Source: Salinispora oceanensis (GTDB taxonomy: Bacteria; Actinomycetota; Actinomycetes; Mycobacteriales; Micromonosporaceae). From it: a DNA stretch of 46,976 bases. The stretch is from positions 3,961,640-4,008,615 of the forward strand of contig NZ_KB911579.1 of the NCBI RefSeq assembly GCF_000383575.1, in the 5' to 3' direction. Positions 24,237 to 32,716 of the stretch are shown here, piece by piece (the first letter of the stretch is position 1; every line of letters starts with the position of its first letter). The notes under the pieces were generated by a model. It was not told the origin of the DNA and did no database searches. It was given only the letters and a program-made list of their open reading frames with translations. The translations under genes and the position numbers were made by a program.

Positions 24237-25199
24237 GTGCACGGGGAAGCGGCGAGCGTGGTGGTGATCGGCGCGGGTCTGGCCGGAGTGGCGTGCGCCC
24301 GTGAACTGGCCCGGGCGGGCGTACCGGTGCAGCTTCGAGAACGTGGGCAGGTGGCCGGCGGACGGATGGCCAGCCGGAGCTTCGCGGGGCGCCCGGTGGA
24401 CCTGGGTGCCGCGTACCTGACGGTCAGCGACCCGGGCTTCGCCGCGGTGCTGCGGCAGTGGCGGGCGGCGGGCCTGGCCCGCGAGTGGACCGACACCTTC
24501 CTCGCCTACCGCGGCGAAGACCGTCGGGAGGTGGTGGGTCCCATGCGCTGGGCCGCCCCCCGCGGGCTGCGTTCGCTGGTGGAGCAGCTCGCCCAGGAGC
24601 TGCCGGTGAGCTACAGCCGCCCAGTACACAGCGTCGGACCCGGCCCGACCGTGGACGGGCAGCCCTGCGCGGCGGTGGTGCTGGCCATGCCTGGCCCGCA
24701 GGCGGAACCGCTGCTGGACCCGGCCCTGACCGCCGCGACCCGGGCCACGCGAGCCCAGGCCTGGTCGCCGTCGCTCGCCGCGATGCTGCGGTTCCCGGAG
24801 CGTTGTTGGAGCGGACTACGCGGCGCCTTCGTCAACGACCATCCGGTGCTCGCACTGGTCTGTGATGACGGCGACCGCCGGGGCGACGCCGCACCGGTTC
24901 TCGTCGCGCACACCACCCCGGAGTTCGCCGCCGCCCACCTGGATCAGCCCGCCGCTGCTTCCTCCGCCGTCGAGGTGGCCGTTCGGGACCTACTCGCGCT
25001 GCCGATGTCGGCCGAGGAGCTGTATGTGCACCGGTGGACGTACGCGAAGCCGACCGTGGCGGCGGCGGCCACCTACCACCTGGATGCCGACGGGATCGGG
25101 CTGGCTGGTGACGCCTTCGGCCCGCCCCGCGCCCAGACCGCCTGGCGCTCCGGCCACGACCTGGCCCACGCCCTTCTCGCCCGCCGAGCGGACCAGTAG
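24237..25199 (+). CDS. FAD-dependent amine oxidase-like oxidoreductase (renalase-like)
   Basis: 320 residues. The N-terminal Rossmann motif VVVIGAGLAGVACARELARAG (GAGLAG at 12-17) followed by GGRMASRSFAGRPVDLGAAYLTVSDPGF binds FAD. The C-terminal DGIGLAGDAFGPPRAQTAWRSGHDLAHALL is the second FAD contact. Length and wording match the short NAD(P)/FAD-dependent amine oxidases called renalase-like in bacteria, which oxidise reduced nicotinamide isomers or amines; the substrate here is not determined. The GTG start follows a leaderless -10. Confidence 0.85.
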   Translation: MHGEAASVVVIGAGLAGVACARELARAGVPVQLRERGQVAGGRMASRSFAGRPVDLGAAYLTVSDPGFAAVLRQWRAAGLAREWTDTFLAYRGEDRREVVGPMRWAAPRGLRSLVEQLAQELPVSYSRPVHSVGPGPTVDGQPCAAVVLAMPGPQAEPLLDPALTAATRATRAQAWSPSLAAMLRFPERCWSGLRGAFVNDHPVLALVCDDGDRRGDAAPVLVAHTTPEFAAAHLDQPAAASSAVEVAVRDLLALPMSAEELYVHRWTYAKPTVAAAATYHLDADGIGLAGDAFGPPRAQTAWRSGHDLAHALLARRADQ

Positions 25200-25202
25200 C
25201 GC

Positions 25203-25228
25203 CCCACCCACGCAGCCAAGGGGGTGGG
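25203..25228 (+). terminator. Hairpin terminator candidate
   Basis: CCCACCC (25203-25209) and GGGTGGG (25222-25228) form a 7-bp stem with a 12-nt loop, 3 bp after the oxidoreductase stop. Confidence 0.45.
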
Positions 25229-25369
25229 TAGGCGGCAGTGGCGACCGGAACGGTCTTCGTGGCCGGTCAAGGCGACCCGGCGAGCGTCGGAAAACGCTGA
25301 GGAGCGCTGCGGAGTGCCGGTGCGGTGACTGGGTATGCGCGCGAGGTAGTCCATGCGAAGGAGGGCATC

Positions 25370-26233
25370 ATGCCGGAAACCCTCGCGGTACGGCAGGTCG
25401 ACATCGGGGCCGCCTTGACCGATATGTGGCGGGCGGTGCTGTTGTTCATACCGAGAGCTGTCGCGTTCATTGTGATCCTCGTGATCGGATGGCTCATCGC
25501 CCGAGCCGTCCTCAAGGCGGTGGACGCGGCGTTGGAGCGGGTGAACTTCGACCGCGCCGTGGAGCGCGGCGGCATCAAACGGGCACTGGCGCGTACCAAG
25601 TACGACGCCAGTGACATCCTCGCGCGGCTCGCGTACTACGCCGTACTGCTGTTCACGCTGCAGTTCGCGTTCGGGGTGTGGGGACCCAACGCGATCAGTG
25701 ACCTGATCAGTGGTGTGGTGGCGTGGATTCCGCGGGCGTTCGTGGCGATCGTCATCGTGGTGGTGGCGGCGGCCATTGCGAGCGCGGTCCGCGACCTCGT
25801 CAGTGGTGCGCTCGGCGGTCTGACGTATGGCCGGGTCCTGGCCGACGCGGCGGCCGTCTTCATTCTGGCCCTTGGTGTGATCGCGGCGCTGAACCAGGTC
25901 GGCATCGCCACCACGGTGACCACGCCCGTGCTGATTGCCGTGCTCGCCACGGTGGCCGGGATCCTGATCGTGGGTGTCGGTGGTGGTCTGGTCAAGCCGA
26001 TGCAGAGCCGCTGGGAGGGCTGGCTGAACCGGATGGCCGAGGAAGGACGGGCCGTCCAGCAGCACCGGCAGGCCCAGGGCGCCGGCCGCAGCGACGTCGA
26101 ACGGCAGATGGCCGACCGGACCGGGCGCGAACCGGAACGGACGCATGCAAAGACCCACGAGGCGGCGACCGCGGGTAGCGGTGGTCGCAAGTCGGGCGGT
26201 GCGGGCGACGAGACCCAACAGTTCGACCGTTGA
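25370..26233 (+). CDS. TM-helix repeat protein related to mechanosensitive channels (CmpX-like)
   Basis: 287 residues from ATG 25370, which has AAGGAGG at ideal distance. About five transmembrane helices are visible (about 23-45, 88-106, 118-142, 155-175, 180-205), the first in the conserved TM-helix pattern (AVAFIVILVIGWLIARAVLKAVDAALERVNFDRAVERGG). This module occurs in small MscS-related proteins such as CmpX. The C-terminal 75 residues are hydrophilic and charged, probably a cytoplasmic tail. A role in osmotic or envelope-stress response is inferred from the family only. It ends at a shared terminator with the convergent DUF6401-like gene. Confidence 0.82.
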   Translation: MPETLAVRQVDIGAALTDMWRAVLLFIPRAVAFIVILVIGWLIARAVLKAVDAALERVNFDRAVERGGIKRALARTKYDASDILARLAYYAVLLFTLQFAFGVWGPNAISDLISGVVAWIPRAFVAIVIVVVAAAIASAVRDLVSGALGGLTYGRVLADAAAVFILALGVIAALNQVGIATTVTTPVLIAVLATVAGILIVGVGGGLVKPMQSRWEGWLNRMAEEGRAVQQHRQAQGAGRSDVERQMADRTGREPERTHAKTHEAATAGSGGRKSGGAGDETQQFDR

Positions 26234-26249
26234 GCGGCGGCTGGAGCAT

Positions 26250-26279
26250 GGGGGTGGTCGCCGCCGGGTGGCCACCCCC
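26250..26279. terminator. Bidirectional hairpin between convergent genes
   Basis: GGGGGTGG (26250-26257) pairs perfectly with CCACCCCC (26272-26279) around a 14-nt loop. It lies in the 55-bp gap between the two stop codons. Confidence 0.6.
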
Positions 26280-26288
26280 CGATTCGGG

Positions 26289-26669
26289 TCAGAGCGGCGG
26301 GAGCGGGGCCGGTCGGGGACCGTCCAGGGATCGGGCCAGAGCGGCGACCGCGAGTAGGCGGGTGAGGAGCCAGTCCGGCGGCCCCGCCCAGTCGATCGGC
26401 CCGGCCGGCGGAGCCCAGTCGTGCTCCCGGGCCGCGGCGTGGATTCCCTCCGTGTAGCCGGCCAGGGCAGCGACAGTGAGCGGCCGACGATCCCCGTCGA
26501 GGCTCTCCCGGACCGCCGCGGCGTGCTGGTCAACCAGGGCGAGGAGACCGGGCCGCGCCGCCGCCGCAGCCAGGCCGTCGGTGCCCACGGTGCTGGACAG
26601 CGACGCCAGCGTCGAGCGGGCGGCGTCAACGAGCAGGCGGGGGTTGACCCGTTCCAACGGTGCGCGCAT
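26289..26669 (-). CDS. Small helical hypothetical protein (DUF6401-like)
   Basis: 126 residues from ATG 26669, preceded 8 nt upstream by TAGTCT (leaderless -10). The sequence is predominantly helical, with ARPGLLALVDQHAAAVRESL (about 47-66), LTVAALAGYTEGIHAAAREH and a Trp-rich end (WAPPAGPIDWAGPPDWLLTRLLAVAALARSL). This resembles actinobacterial DUF6401 proteins, sometimes labelled as natural-product-associated; that label is remembered, not verified, and there are no biosynthetic genes nearby. A longer frame to 26906 has no support. Confidence 0.6.
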   Translation of the reverse strand: MRAPLERVNPRLLVDAARSTLASLSSTVGTDGLAAAAARPGLLALVDQHAAAVRESLDGDRRPLTVAALAGYTEGIHAAAREHDWAPPAGPIDWAGPPDWLLTRLLAVAALARSLDGPRPAPLPPL

Positions 26670-26902
26670 GAGGAACGAGACTAGCCCGTGGAACCGGCAG
26701 GCGACCTCGTCTGCTCCCCGGCTTGCTTCCTCGGCCAGTTGGCCGATGCGCACCGGTATCCCGGCTCCGCCGCAGCGATATGGGGCGGGCCAGGGGTGCG
26801 CAGCGCTCGTGCCGGTGCCGGTGCGTCCCGTCGGCGGGGGATGCACCGGCACCTGGTCAGCCAGGAGAGCCGGCCCCGGTGGATCAGGGCCGGTGTTCGA
26901 GA

Positions 26903-27160
26903 TCACATGGTGTCCGGTCCGGTCCGCCCGGTCGTGGACGGGCGGTAGGCCCGGTCCGGGTCAGTCGGTTCCCGGCCGGTCTCGGCAGCCTGGCCGCCGC
27001 GATCCACCGCCTGGGGCCCGTGCCCGAACGCGGCCTCCTCCCCGGCGTCGTTCGCGGTTACGTCGTCGGCCTGGCCGTCCATCGCCGAACGAGCGATGGC
27101 TCGGTCCAACTCCACCAGGGGAGTCCGCTCCTCGTCACGCCACGCCTTGTCGTCGGTCAT
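26903..27160 (-). CDS. Small acidic hydrophilic hypothetical protein
   Basis: 85 residues, starting MTDDKAWRDEERTPLVELDR and continuing with many Asp, Glu, Gly and Gln; no membrane segment or domain is recognised. Codon third positions are GC-rich. GGAGG lies only 1 nt before the ATG, which is too close to be comfortable, so either the start is different or the gene uses the GGGG further upstream. It is in a same-strand group with the SRPBCC and DUF2795 genes. Confidence 0.5.
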   Translation of the reverse strand: MTDDKAWRDEERTPLVELDRAIARSAMDGQADDVTANDAGEEAAFGHGPQAVDRGGQAAETGREPTDPDRAYRPSTTGRTGPDTM

Positions 27161-27248
27161 ACCTCCGGCGGTACCCCGACTCCACCCGCGCGAAACCCGC
27201 CGACGGCCCCCGGTGGTGCCGGAGGCCGTCGGCGAGGAGGGCCGCGGA

Positions 27249-27710
27249 TCAGGGCTGCGGGCGGTCGACCTTGCCGCGCCAGGCGCCGGTCGCCTGGTTG
27301 CGTCCCTCGATGAACTGCTTGAACCGTTCCAGGTCACCCTTGGCCCGGTGGTCCACGACGCCGAGCGTGTCCCCAGCGTGCTCCACCGCGCCGTGCGGCT
27401 CGAAATCGAGTTGGAGCGTGACCCGGCTGGTGTTTTCGTCCAGCCGGTGGAAGGTGACCACCCCCGCGTGCTGGGCGCCGCCGATCGAGCGCCACGCGAC
27501 CCGCTCGTCCGGGAGTTGTTCGGTGATCTCGGCGTCGAACTCGCGTCGCACCCCGGAGATCTCCACGGTCCAGTGGGTCATCGTCGGGGAGAGGTGCCGC
27601 ACCTCCTGCACCCCCTCCATGAAGTGTGGGAACTCCTCGAACTGGGTCCACTGGTCGTAGGCGGTGCGGACCGGGACGGCGACGTCCACGAATTCCACGA
27701 CACCACTCAT
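27249..27710 (-). CDS. SRPBCC-family (polyketide cyclase/dehydrase-like) protein
   Basis: 153 residues. The START/SRPBCC fold is seen in VVEFVDVAVPVRTAYDQWTQFEEFPHFMEGVQEVR (3-37), then DAEITEQLPDERVAWRSIGG and the C-terminal amphipathic helix GDLERFKQFIEGR. Such proteins bind hydrophobic ligands or act as cyclases; this short cyclase_2-type version without fused domains is common in actinobacteria and usually of unknown ligand. AGGAGG lies close upstream of the ATG. It follows the DUF2795 gene after a small hairpin (27724-27740). Confidence 0.85.
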   Translation of the reverse strand: MSGVVEFVDVAVPVRTAYDQWTQFEEFPHFMEGVQEVRHLSPTMTHWTVEISGVRREFDAEITEQLPDERVAWRSIGGAQHAGVVTFHRLDENTSRVTLQLDFEPHGAVEHAGDTLGVVDHRAKGDLERFKQFIEGRNQATGAWRGKVDRPQP

Positions 27711-27723
27711 CAGCTCCTCCTCC

Positions 27724-27740
27724 CCGCCACTTTCTGGCGG
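27724..27740 (-). terminator. Small hairpin between DUF2795 and SRPBCC genes
   Basis: CCGCCA (27724-27729) and TGGCGG (27735-27740) form a perfect 6-bp stem with a CTTTC loop; a second stem (CGGGCC with GGCCCG) lies next to it. Weak attenuator or terminator candidate. Confidence 0.35.
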
Positions 27741-27763
27741 CTCGGGCCGGGTGACGGCCCGGG

Positions 27764-28180
27764 TTACCAGCGGGTCGTCTCGTTGCGGTGGCCGAGCGCG
27801 GCCCAGATCTCCGAGATCGTCTGGTAGCGGGTTCCCGTGGGCAGGCGTTCCAGCGCGGCGACCAAATCGGCCGGAGCGTCGTTGTCCCGTGCGTTGGCGA
27901 CCAGGGTCTCGCGGTCGCCCGGCAGGGCGGTCATCGTGATGAACCGCCCGAGCCGGCTGCGGGCCTCGACATCCTCGGAGCTCATGCCCTGTGGGCTGCC
28001 GCTGCGCAGCGCGCCGGCCGGCGCCGTTGTGGGCTCCGGTTGATCCTCGCCCGCCGGTTCCGGCTGACGGAACTCGTCGACCCGCGATCCGGCCGCTCCC
28101 GGACCCTGTACGAGGCCGCTGACCTCGCTCTCCATCTCGTCGTCGAGCCTCGGACCGTGCTTGCTGCTGCCGCGTTCCAT
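27764..28180 (-). CDS. DUF2795 domain protein
   Basis: 138 residues. The N-terminal half is charged and flexible (MERGSSKHGPRLDDEMESEV). The C-terminal 70 residues carry DUF2795: RLGRFITMTALPGDRETLVANARDNDAPADLVAALERLP, ending in YQTISEIWAAL. The family is small, helical and of unknown function, often seen near stress genes. The start at 28180 gives the typical MERG...KHGPRLDDEM beginning. It is divergent from the ChaB gene, 110 bp apart. Confidence 0.82.
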   Translation of the reverse strand: MERGSSKHGPRLDDEMESEVSGLVQGPGAAGSRVDEFRQPEPAGEDQPEPTTAPAGALRSGSPQGMSSEDVEARSRLGRFITMTALPGDRETLVANARDNDAPADLVAALERLPTGTRYQTISEIWAALGHRNETTRW

Positions 28181-28290
28181 GTCTTCTGCGCTACCCGACG
28201 GGCTCCGGGGGTAAACCCCGGAGAGATCCGGTTTGTCGCATCGGCCGTGGGGAAAGATCACTGGAGACACCGACGTGGAGGAGGATCGAG

Positions 28291-28698
28291 ATGCCCGGGC
28301 GGGAGGACATGCCCAGCACGCTGCGACGCTCCCCAGACAAGGCGCAGCGTACCTGGGAGAAGACCCACGATTCGGCCCTGCAGACGTACGGCGAGGGGGA
28401 GCGGGCCAGCCGGACCGCGTTCGCGGCGGTCAAGAACGAGTTCGAGAAGGTCGGCGACCACTGGGAGCCGAAGGGCCGCAAGGGTCCGAGCGATCGGCAG
28501 GCCGCCGGTGGCGGTCCCCAGCGCCGCGCGGCGACCGCGGGGGGCGTTGACGCGAACGCCAGCAAGGACCACCTGCTGCAGGTTGCCCGCGAACTCGACG
28601 TCGCCGGCCGGTCAACCATGACCAAGCCGGAGCTGGTGCGGGCGATCGAGAAGGCCAACAACCGGCTGACCGCCCAGGCCCGGCAGCGGGGCCGGTAA
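28291..28698 (+). CDS. ChaB-family protein with C-terminal Rho-N/SAP-like domain
   Basis: 135 residues. Residues 1-60 are ChaB: REDMPSTLRRSPDKAQRTWEKTHDSALQTYGEGERASRTAFAAVK followed by FEKVGDHWEPKGRKGPS. ChaB is a small protein named for a cation transport locus in E. coli, of unclear function. The C-terminus (ASKDHLLQVARELDVAGRSTMTKPELVRAIEKAN) looks like a Rho N-terminal/SAP-type nucleic-acid-binding helix pair. GGAGGAGG lies upstream. It ends at a 13-bp hairpin shared with the convergent aldehyde dehydrogenase. Confidence 0.85.
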   Translation: MPGREDMPSTLRRSPDKAQRTWEKTHDSALQTYGEGERASRTAFAAVKNEFEKVGDHWEPKGRKGPSDRQAAGGGPQRRAATAGGVDANASKDHLLQVARELDVAGRSTMTKPELVRAIEKANNRLTAQARQRGR

Positions 28699-28707
28699 CC
28701 ACCATTC

Positions 28708-28750
28708 GGCGCCGGGCGGCCCACGTCACCAGTGTCCGCCGCCCGGCGCC
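28708..28750. terminator. Bidirectional 13-bp hairpin between ChaB and aldehyde dehydrogenase genes
   Basis: Left arm 28708-28720 and right arm 28738-28750 are perfect reverse complements, with a 17-nt loop. The right arm lies inside the last codons of the aldehyde dehydrogenase (stop at 28726), so the terminator is built partly from coding sequence. Confidence 0.65.
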
Positions 28751-30159
28751 TGCAGGTGGACCACCTTTGTGGCGGTGAACTCGTCGAGCAGCTCCGGCCC
28801 GTACCCGAAGCCCTGCCCGCTGCCCCGACGCGGATGAGCGGCCCCACCCGGCGCCCCGCCGAAGACAGCGTTGATTTTGACGGTACCGACGGGGAGATCC
28901 CGGCAGGCGCGTTGCGCGTGACTCATCGACGCCGTCAGCACAGTCGCGGCGAGCCCGTACGGCGAGTCGGCCGCGCACCGGAGGGCCTCCGAGAACGAGT
29001 CAACCACCACGACCGGGGCGACCGGGGCGAAGGTCTCCTCGCGGATCAGGGGCATGTCCTGCCGGCAGTCCGTGACCACCGTCGCCGGGTAGAAGGCACC
29101 CGGCCCATCCGGCAGGGTACCGCCGATCCGAAGCTTCGCCCCCTGCGCCACCGCGGCCGTGACCTGTCCGTGTACGTGGTCTCGGTGCCGCCGGTCAACC
29201 AACGGGCCCAGCTCGGTCGCCGGATCGACGCCCGGGCCGGTACGCAGGGCCTGCGCCCGCTCGACCAGGGCGGCAACGAAGTCCTCGGCCACATTGCGGT
29301 GTACGTAGATCCGCTCCACGGCGACGCAGATCTGGCCGGCGTTGGCGAACGCTCCAATGGCCGCCTGCTCGGCTGCCCACCGCGGGTCCACGTCCGCGTC
29401 AACGACGAGCGGGTCGCTGCCACCGTTTTCGAGGAGCACTTTCGCTCCGGTCCGGGCTGCCGCGGCGGCGACCGCCCGCCCGGTGGTGGTCGAACCGACG
29501 TGGGCGAGCACGTCCACCGGCTGGGCGGCCAGCGCCGCCCCCACCTCGGGCCCGCCGGTCAGTAGCGAGAGCACCCCGGGCGGCAACGCCGCGTCCACCG
29601 CCTTCGCCAGCAGCCATCCGGTCGCCGGAGTCCGTTCGCTGGGCTTGTAGAGCACCACGTTGCCGGTTACCAGCGCCGCGCCGAGCAGGCCACAGGAGAC
29701 CGCGACCGGGTCGTTCCAGGGGGTCATCGCGGCGACCACACCGCGGGGCTGCGGCAGCATGAAGTCGATCGCCTCAGCGGCACCGTGTAGGGTCCGGCCA
29801 CCGCGGATCGGCGCCAGCTCGGCGTACTGGCGCAGGGTGCTTACGCCCGCGTCCACCCCGCCCCGCGCATCCGCGAGCGGCTTGCCCATCTCCACGGTGG
29901 TGGCCTGCGCCAGCTCGGCGGCGGCCGCCGCCACCGCGTCCGCGGCCCGATGCAGGGCGGCGGCCCGCTCCGCCGGGGGCGTCCTGGCCCACTCGGTGGC
30001 GGCGCCCCGCGCCGCCGCCACCGCCTTGCGGACCTCTTCCGCCGTCGCCACCGGCACCGAGCTGACCGCAGTGCCGTCGGCCGGGTCGTGGACGACGAGG
30101 TCGCCCCCCTCGCCGCCCGCCCCCCACACCCCGCCGATGAGCTGAGCAACCGTGTACAT
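28726..30159 (-). CDS. NAD(P)-dependent aldehyde dehydrogenase
   Basis: 477 residues from ATG 30159. Hallmarks: TPWNDPVAVSCGLLGAALVTGN, VGSTTTGRAVA, LLENGGSDPLVV (general base Glu), NAGQICVAVERIYVH with catalytic Cys278, and EETFAPVAPV. It differs from the protein at 14151 (PWNDP rather than PWNFP) and is not a simple duplicate. Substrate unknown; betaine/aminobutyraldehyde-type or general aldehydes are possible. It is divergent from the phytoene-desaturase-like gene, with 72 bp between start codons. Confidence 0.9.
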   Translation of the reverse strand: MYTVAQLIGGVWGAGGEGGDLVVHDPADGTAVSSVPVATAEEVRKAVAAARGAATEWARTPPAERAAALHRAADAVAAAAAELAQATTVEMGKPLADARGGVDAGVSTLRQYAELAPIRGGRTLHGAAEAIDFMLPQPRGVVAAMTPWNDPVAVSCGLLGAALVTGNVVLYKPSERTPATGWLLAKAVDAALPPGVLSLLTGGPEVGAALAAQPVDVLAHVGSTTTGRAVAAAAARTGAKVLLENGGSDPLVVDADVDPRWAAEQAAIGAFANAGQICVAVERIYVHRNVAEDFVAALVERAQALRTGPGVDPATELGPLVDRRHRDHVHGQVTAAVAQGAKLRIGGTLPDGPGAFYPATVVTDCRQDMPLIREETFAPVAPVVVVDSFSEALRCAADSPYGLAATVLTASMSHAQRACRDLPVGTVKINAVFGGAPGGAAHPRRGSGQGFGYGPELLDEFTATKVVHLQAPGGGHW

Positions 30160-30219
30160 GCGGCGGTAGATGCCCCGGGCAGCCCCGGGCAAACGCTATT
30201 TGTCCTGGCGACCGGCGGC

Positions 30220-30225
30220 TAGCAT
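30220..30225 (+). promoter_or_regulatory. -10 element of a leaderless transcript
   Basis: TAGCAT lies 6 nt before the GTG at 30232 with no Shine-Dalgarno in the gap. Confidence 0.6.
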
Positions 30226-30231
30226 GCTCGA

Positions 30232-31836
30232 GTGAGTCGAATCGATGTGACGTCCCCGGACGCCATCGTCGTCGGAGCGGGCCACAACGGCCTGGTGGCC
30301 GCCAATCTGCTCGCCGACGCCGGCTGGGACGTGCTCGTGCTGGAGGCGACCGGGGCCCCCGGTGGCGCGGTCCGGTCGGCCCAGGTGACCGCTCCCGGCT
30401 ACCTGAGCGACCTCTACAGCTCCTTCTACCCCCTTGGCTACGCGTCGCCGGTGCTGCGCGGGCTGGGCCTGGACCGGTACGGGCTGCGGTGGCGACATGC
30501 CCCGGACGTGTTGGCGCACCTGATGCCGGACGGGCGGGCAGCGGTGCTCAACCGCGACCCGGAGGCTACCGCCGCCTCCCTGGAGAGCTTCGCGGTTGGT
30601 GACGGGGAACGGTGGCTGGCGGCCTACGACGACTGGCGTCAGGTGGGCGGCCCAGTGTTGGACGCCATCACCACCCCGTTCCCGCCGGTGCGTAGCAGCG
30701 TCGCGCTGCTACGCCGGCTGCGGGTCGCCGGCGCGCTGCGTCTGGCCCGCCGGTTGGTGACACCGGTACGCCGGCTCGGCGACGAACTCTTCACCGGAGC
30801 GGGCGGGACGGCGCTGCTCGCCGGCTGCGCGCTGCACACCGACCTCGCCCCGGAGGACGCCGGCTCCGGGGCGTACGGGTGGCTGCTGGCCATGCTCGGT
30901 CAGCAGGTCGGTTGGCCGGTGCCGGACGGCGGTGCCCAACGGATCACCGATGCTCTGGTGGCCCGGCTCGCCGACCGGGGCGGCCAGATTCGCTGCGTCG
31001 CGCGGGTGGATCGGGTGCTGACCGCCCGGGGCCGGGCGATGGGCGTCCGGACCGAGGACGGCGGGCTCTGGCGGGCCCGCCGTGCGGTGCTCGCCGACGT
31101 GCCGGCCCCCGCGCTCTATCTGGATCTGGTCGGGGCCGACGTCCTGCCGCCGCGGCTGGTGGCGGACCTGGCCCAGTTCCGCTGGGACGGCTCAACGCTG
31201 AAGGTCGACTGGGCGCTCTCCGCCCCGGTGCCGTGGCGGAACCGGGCGGTCGCCACCGCCGGCACCGTACACCTCGGAGCCGACCTCGACGGGATGACCG
31301 GCTATGCGGCGGCGCTGGCCCGCGGGGAACTCCCCCGGGACCCGTTCCTGTTGGTCGGGCAGATGACGGTGGCCGACCCCAGCCATTCGCCACCGGGTAC
31401 CGAGTCGTTGTGGTCGTATACCCACCTGCCGTTCCGACGGCGGTGGCGGGTCGAGGAGATCGCCGCGCAGGTGCAGCGGATGGAGCAGGTGCTGGAGGAG
31501 GCCGCCCCGGGCTTCCGTGCGCTGGTGGTGGGCCGGCACGTGGCGGGACCGGCGGACCTGGAGGCGGGGGACCCGAGCCTGGTCGGCGGGGCACTCGGTG
31601 GTGGCACGGCCGCCGTCCACCAGCAGCTCTTCTTCCGCCCGGTCCCTGGACTCGGCCGCGCCGACACCCCCGTTGACCGGCTCTTTCTGGCCAGTTCGTC
31701 GGCGCATCCCGGCGCTGGGGTCCACGGCGCGCCCGGTGCGAACGCGGCGCGGGCGGCGTTGGCGCGTGACGCGGCGCTCACCGGTGGTGTGTACGCGGCG
31801 ACGGTCGGCGCCGCGCAGCGCGCGATCTACCGCTGA
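30232..31836 (+). CDS. FAD-dependent oxidoreductase, phytoene-dehydrogenase-related (COG1233 type)
   Basis: 534 residues. The N-terminal dinucleotide-binding motif AIVVGAGHNGLVAANLLADAG (GAGHNG at 15-20) followed by EATGAPGGAVRSAQVTAPGY binds FAD. The C-terminal LFLASSSAHPGAGVHGAPGANAARAAL is the second FAD motif of the carotenoid desaturase/isomerase-like family. Members with this spacing are mostly uncharacterised and not necessarily carotenoid enzymes; no other carotenoid gene is present. Leaderless start at GTG 30232. Confidence 0.87.
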   Translation: MSRIDVTSPDAIVVGAGHNGLVAANLLADAGWDVLVLEATGAPGGAVRSAQVTAPGYLSDLYSSFYPLGYASPVLRGLGLDRYGLRWRHAPDVLAHLMPDGRAAVLNRDPEATAASLESFAVGDGERWLAAYDDWRQVGGPVLDAITTPFPPVRSSVALLRRLRVAGALRLARRLVTPVRRLGDELFTGAGGTALLAGCALHTDLAPEDAGSGAYGWLLAMLGQQVGWPVPDGGAQRITDALVARLADRGGQIRCVARVDRVLTARGRAMGVRTEDGGLWRARRAVLADVPAPALYLDLVGADVLPPRLVADLAQFRWDGSTLKVDWALSAPVPWRNRAVATAGTVHLGADLDGMTGYAAALARGELPRDPFLLVGQMTVADPSHSPPGTESLWSYTHLPFRRRWRVEEIAAQVQRMEQVLEEAAPGFRALVVGRHVAGPADLEAGDPSLVGGALGGGTAAVHQQLFFRPVPGLGRADTPVDRLFLASSSAHPGAGVHGAPGANAARAALARDAALTGGVYAATVGAAQRAIYR

Positions 31837-31948
31837 CCGGGTTCGTGGTGTGGTGCGCCCGAACCCCGCCGGCGCCGTGCCGGTCTCGACCACCGTGCCG
31901 GTATCGGCGCTTCGCGGGAGGCGGGCCGCAACTCCGGCCCGGCCCGGC

Positions 31949-32716
31949 TCAACGTTCGACGTTGCGATGCTTACTGCGTAGGCGGAACGGCATCAGGGCA
32001 CTTTCAATCTTGGTGGCGGTGGTCATCTTCGAGGCGCCGTCTCGCCGCTCCTCGAACCGGATCGGCACCTCAAGGATCGTGTGCCCCAGCTTCGTGGCCA
32101 GGTAGTGCATCTCCACCTGGAAGCTGTACCCATTGGACTGCACCCGCTCCAGGCCGATGTCGCGCAGCGCGTCTGCCCGCCAGATCTTGAAACCGGCGGT
32201 GAGGTCCCGGATCCGTACCCGCAGCAGGGTGTGTACGTACAGGTTCGCCCAGCCGCTCAGCGCCCGCCGATAGAGCGGCCAGTTCTCGTCCAGCTCGCCG
32301 CCCGGCACGTAGCGAGACCCGATCACTACACCAGCCTGGGTGGACAGCAGCGCGCCCAGCATGCCCGGCAGTGCGTCTGGTGGGTGGGAGAGGTCGGCGT
32401 CCATCTGCGCCACGAACTCGGCACCGTCGTTGAGGGCCCGCCCGATGCCGTCAACGTACGCCCGGCCCAGGCCTTCCTTGCCGGCCCGGTGGACGACCTC
32501 GATCTGGCCGGGGTGCTCCAGGGCCAGCTTGTCCGCGACCTCGCCGGTGCCGTCCGGCGAGTTGTCGTCGGCCACGAGGACCTTCAACCCGGGCAAGGGC
32601 AGCGCGAGTAGCTGTTCCACCAGCGCCGGAAGGTTGCCCACCTCGTTGAAGGTCGGCACCACCACGGTCAGGCGCACGTCCCGCCAGGGCGACGGCAACT
32701 GCACGGGTTCACTCAT
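31949..32716 (-). CDS. Polyprenol-phosphate mannose synthase (dolichol-P-mannose synthase-like, GT2)
   Basis: 255 residues. It transfers mannose from GDP-mannose to polyprenyl phosphate on the cytoplasmic face, supplying lipid-linked mannose for protein O-mannosylation and glycolipids. Visible are VVVPTFNEVGNLPALVE (18-34), VADDNSPDGT, the DxD-type QMDADLSHPPD (about 103-113), SRYVPGG and LTAGFKIWRADAL. There is no second (acyltransferase or membrane) domain, so it is the catalytic-only form. AAGGA lies 9 nt upstream. It is divergent from the heptose operon, 360 bp away, and could share regulation with it (inference). Confidence 0.92.
   Translation of the reverse strand: MSEPVQLPSPWRDVRLTVVVPTFNEVGNLPALVEQLLALPLPGLKVLVADDNSPDGTGEVADKLALEHPGQIEVVHRAGKEGLGRAYVDGIGRALNDGAEFVAQMDADLSHPPDALPGMLGALLSTQAGVVIGSRYVPGGELDENWPLYRRALSGWANLYVHTLLRVRIRDLTAGFKIWRADALRDIGLERVQSNGYSFQVEMHYLATKLGHTILEVPIRFEERRDGASKMTTATKIESALMPFRLRSKHRNVER

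Noticed and set aside
25073..26629. Long minus-strand frame opposite the TM-helix protein
   Set aside because: Shadow frame, Arg/His/Gln-rich, opposite a clear membrane-protein gene with Shine-Dalgarno.
26289..26669. Part of a natural-product cluster
   Set aside because: The DUF6401-like label is only remembered, and no synthase, precursor peptide or tailoring set lies nearby.
30232..31836. Carotenoid biosynthesis gene
   Set aside because: The protein is desaturase-related, but no crtB/crtE/crtY partner is seen, so a carotenoid role is not supported.
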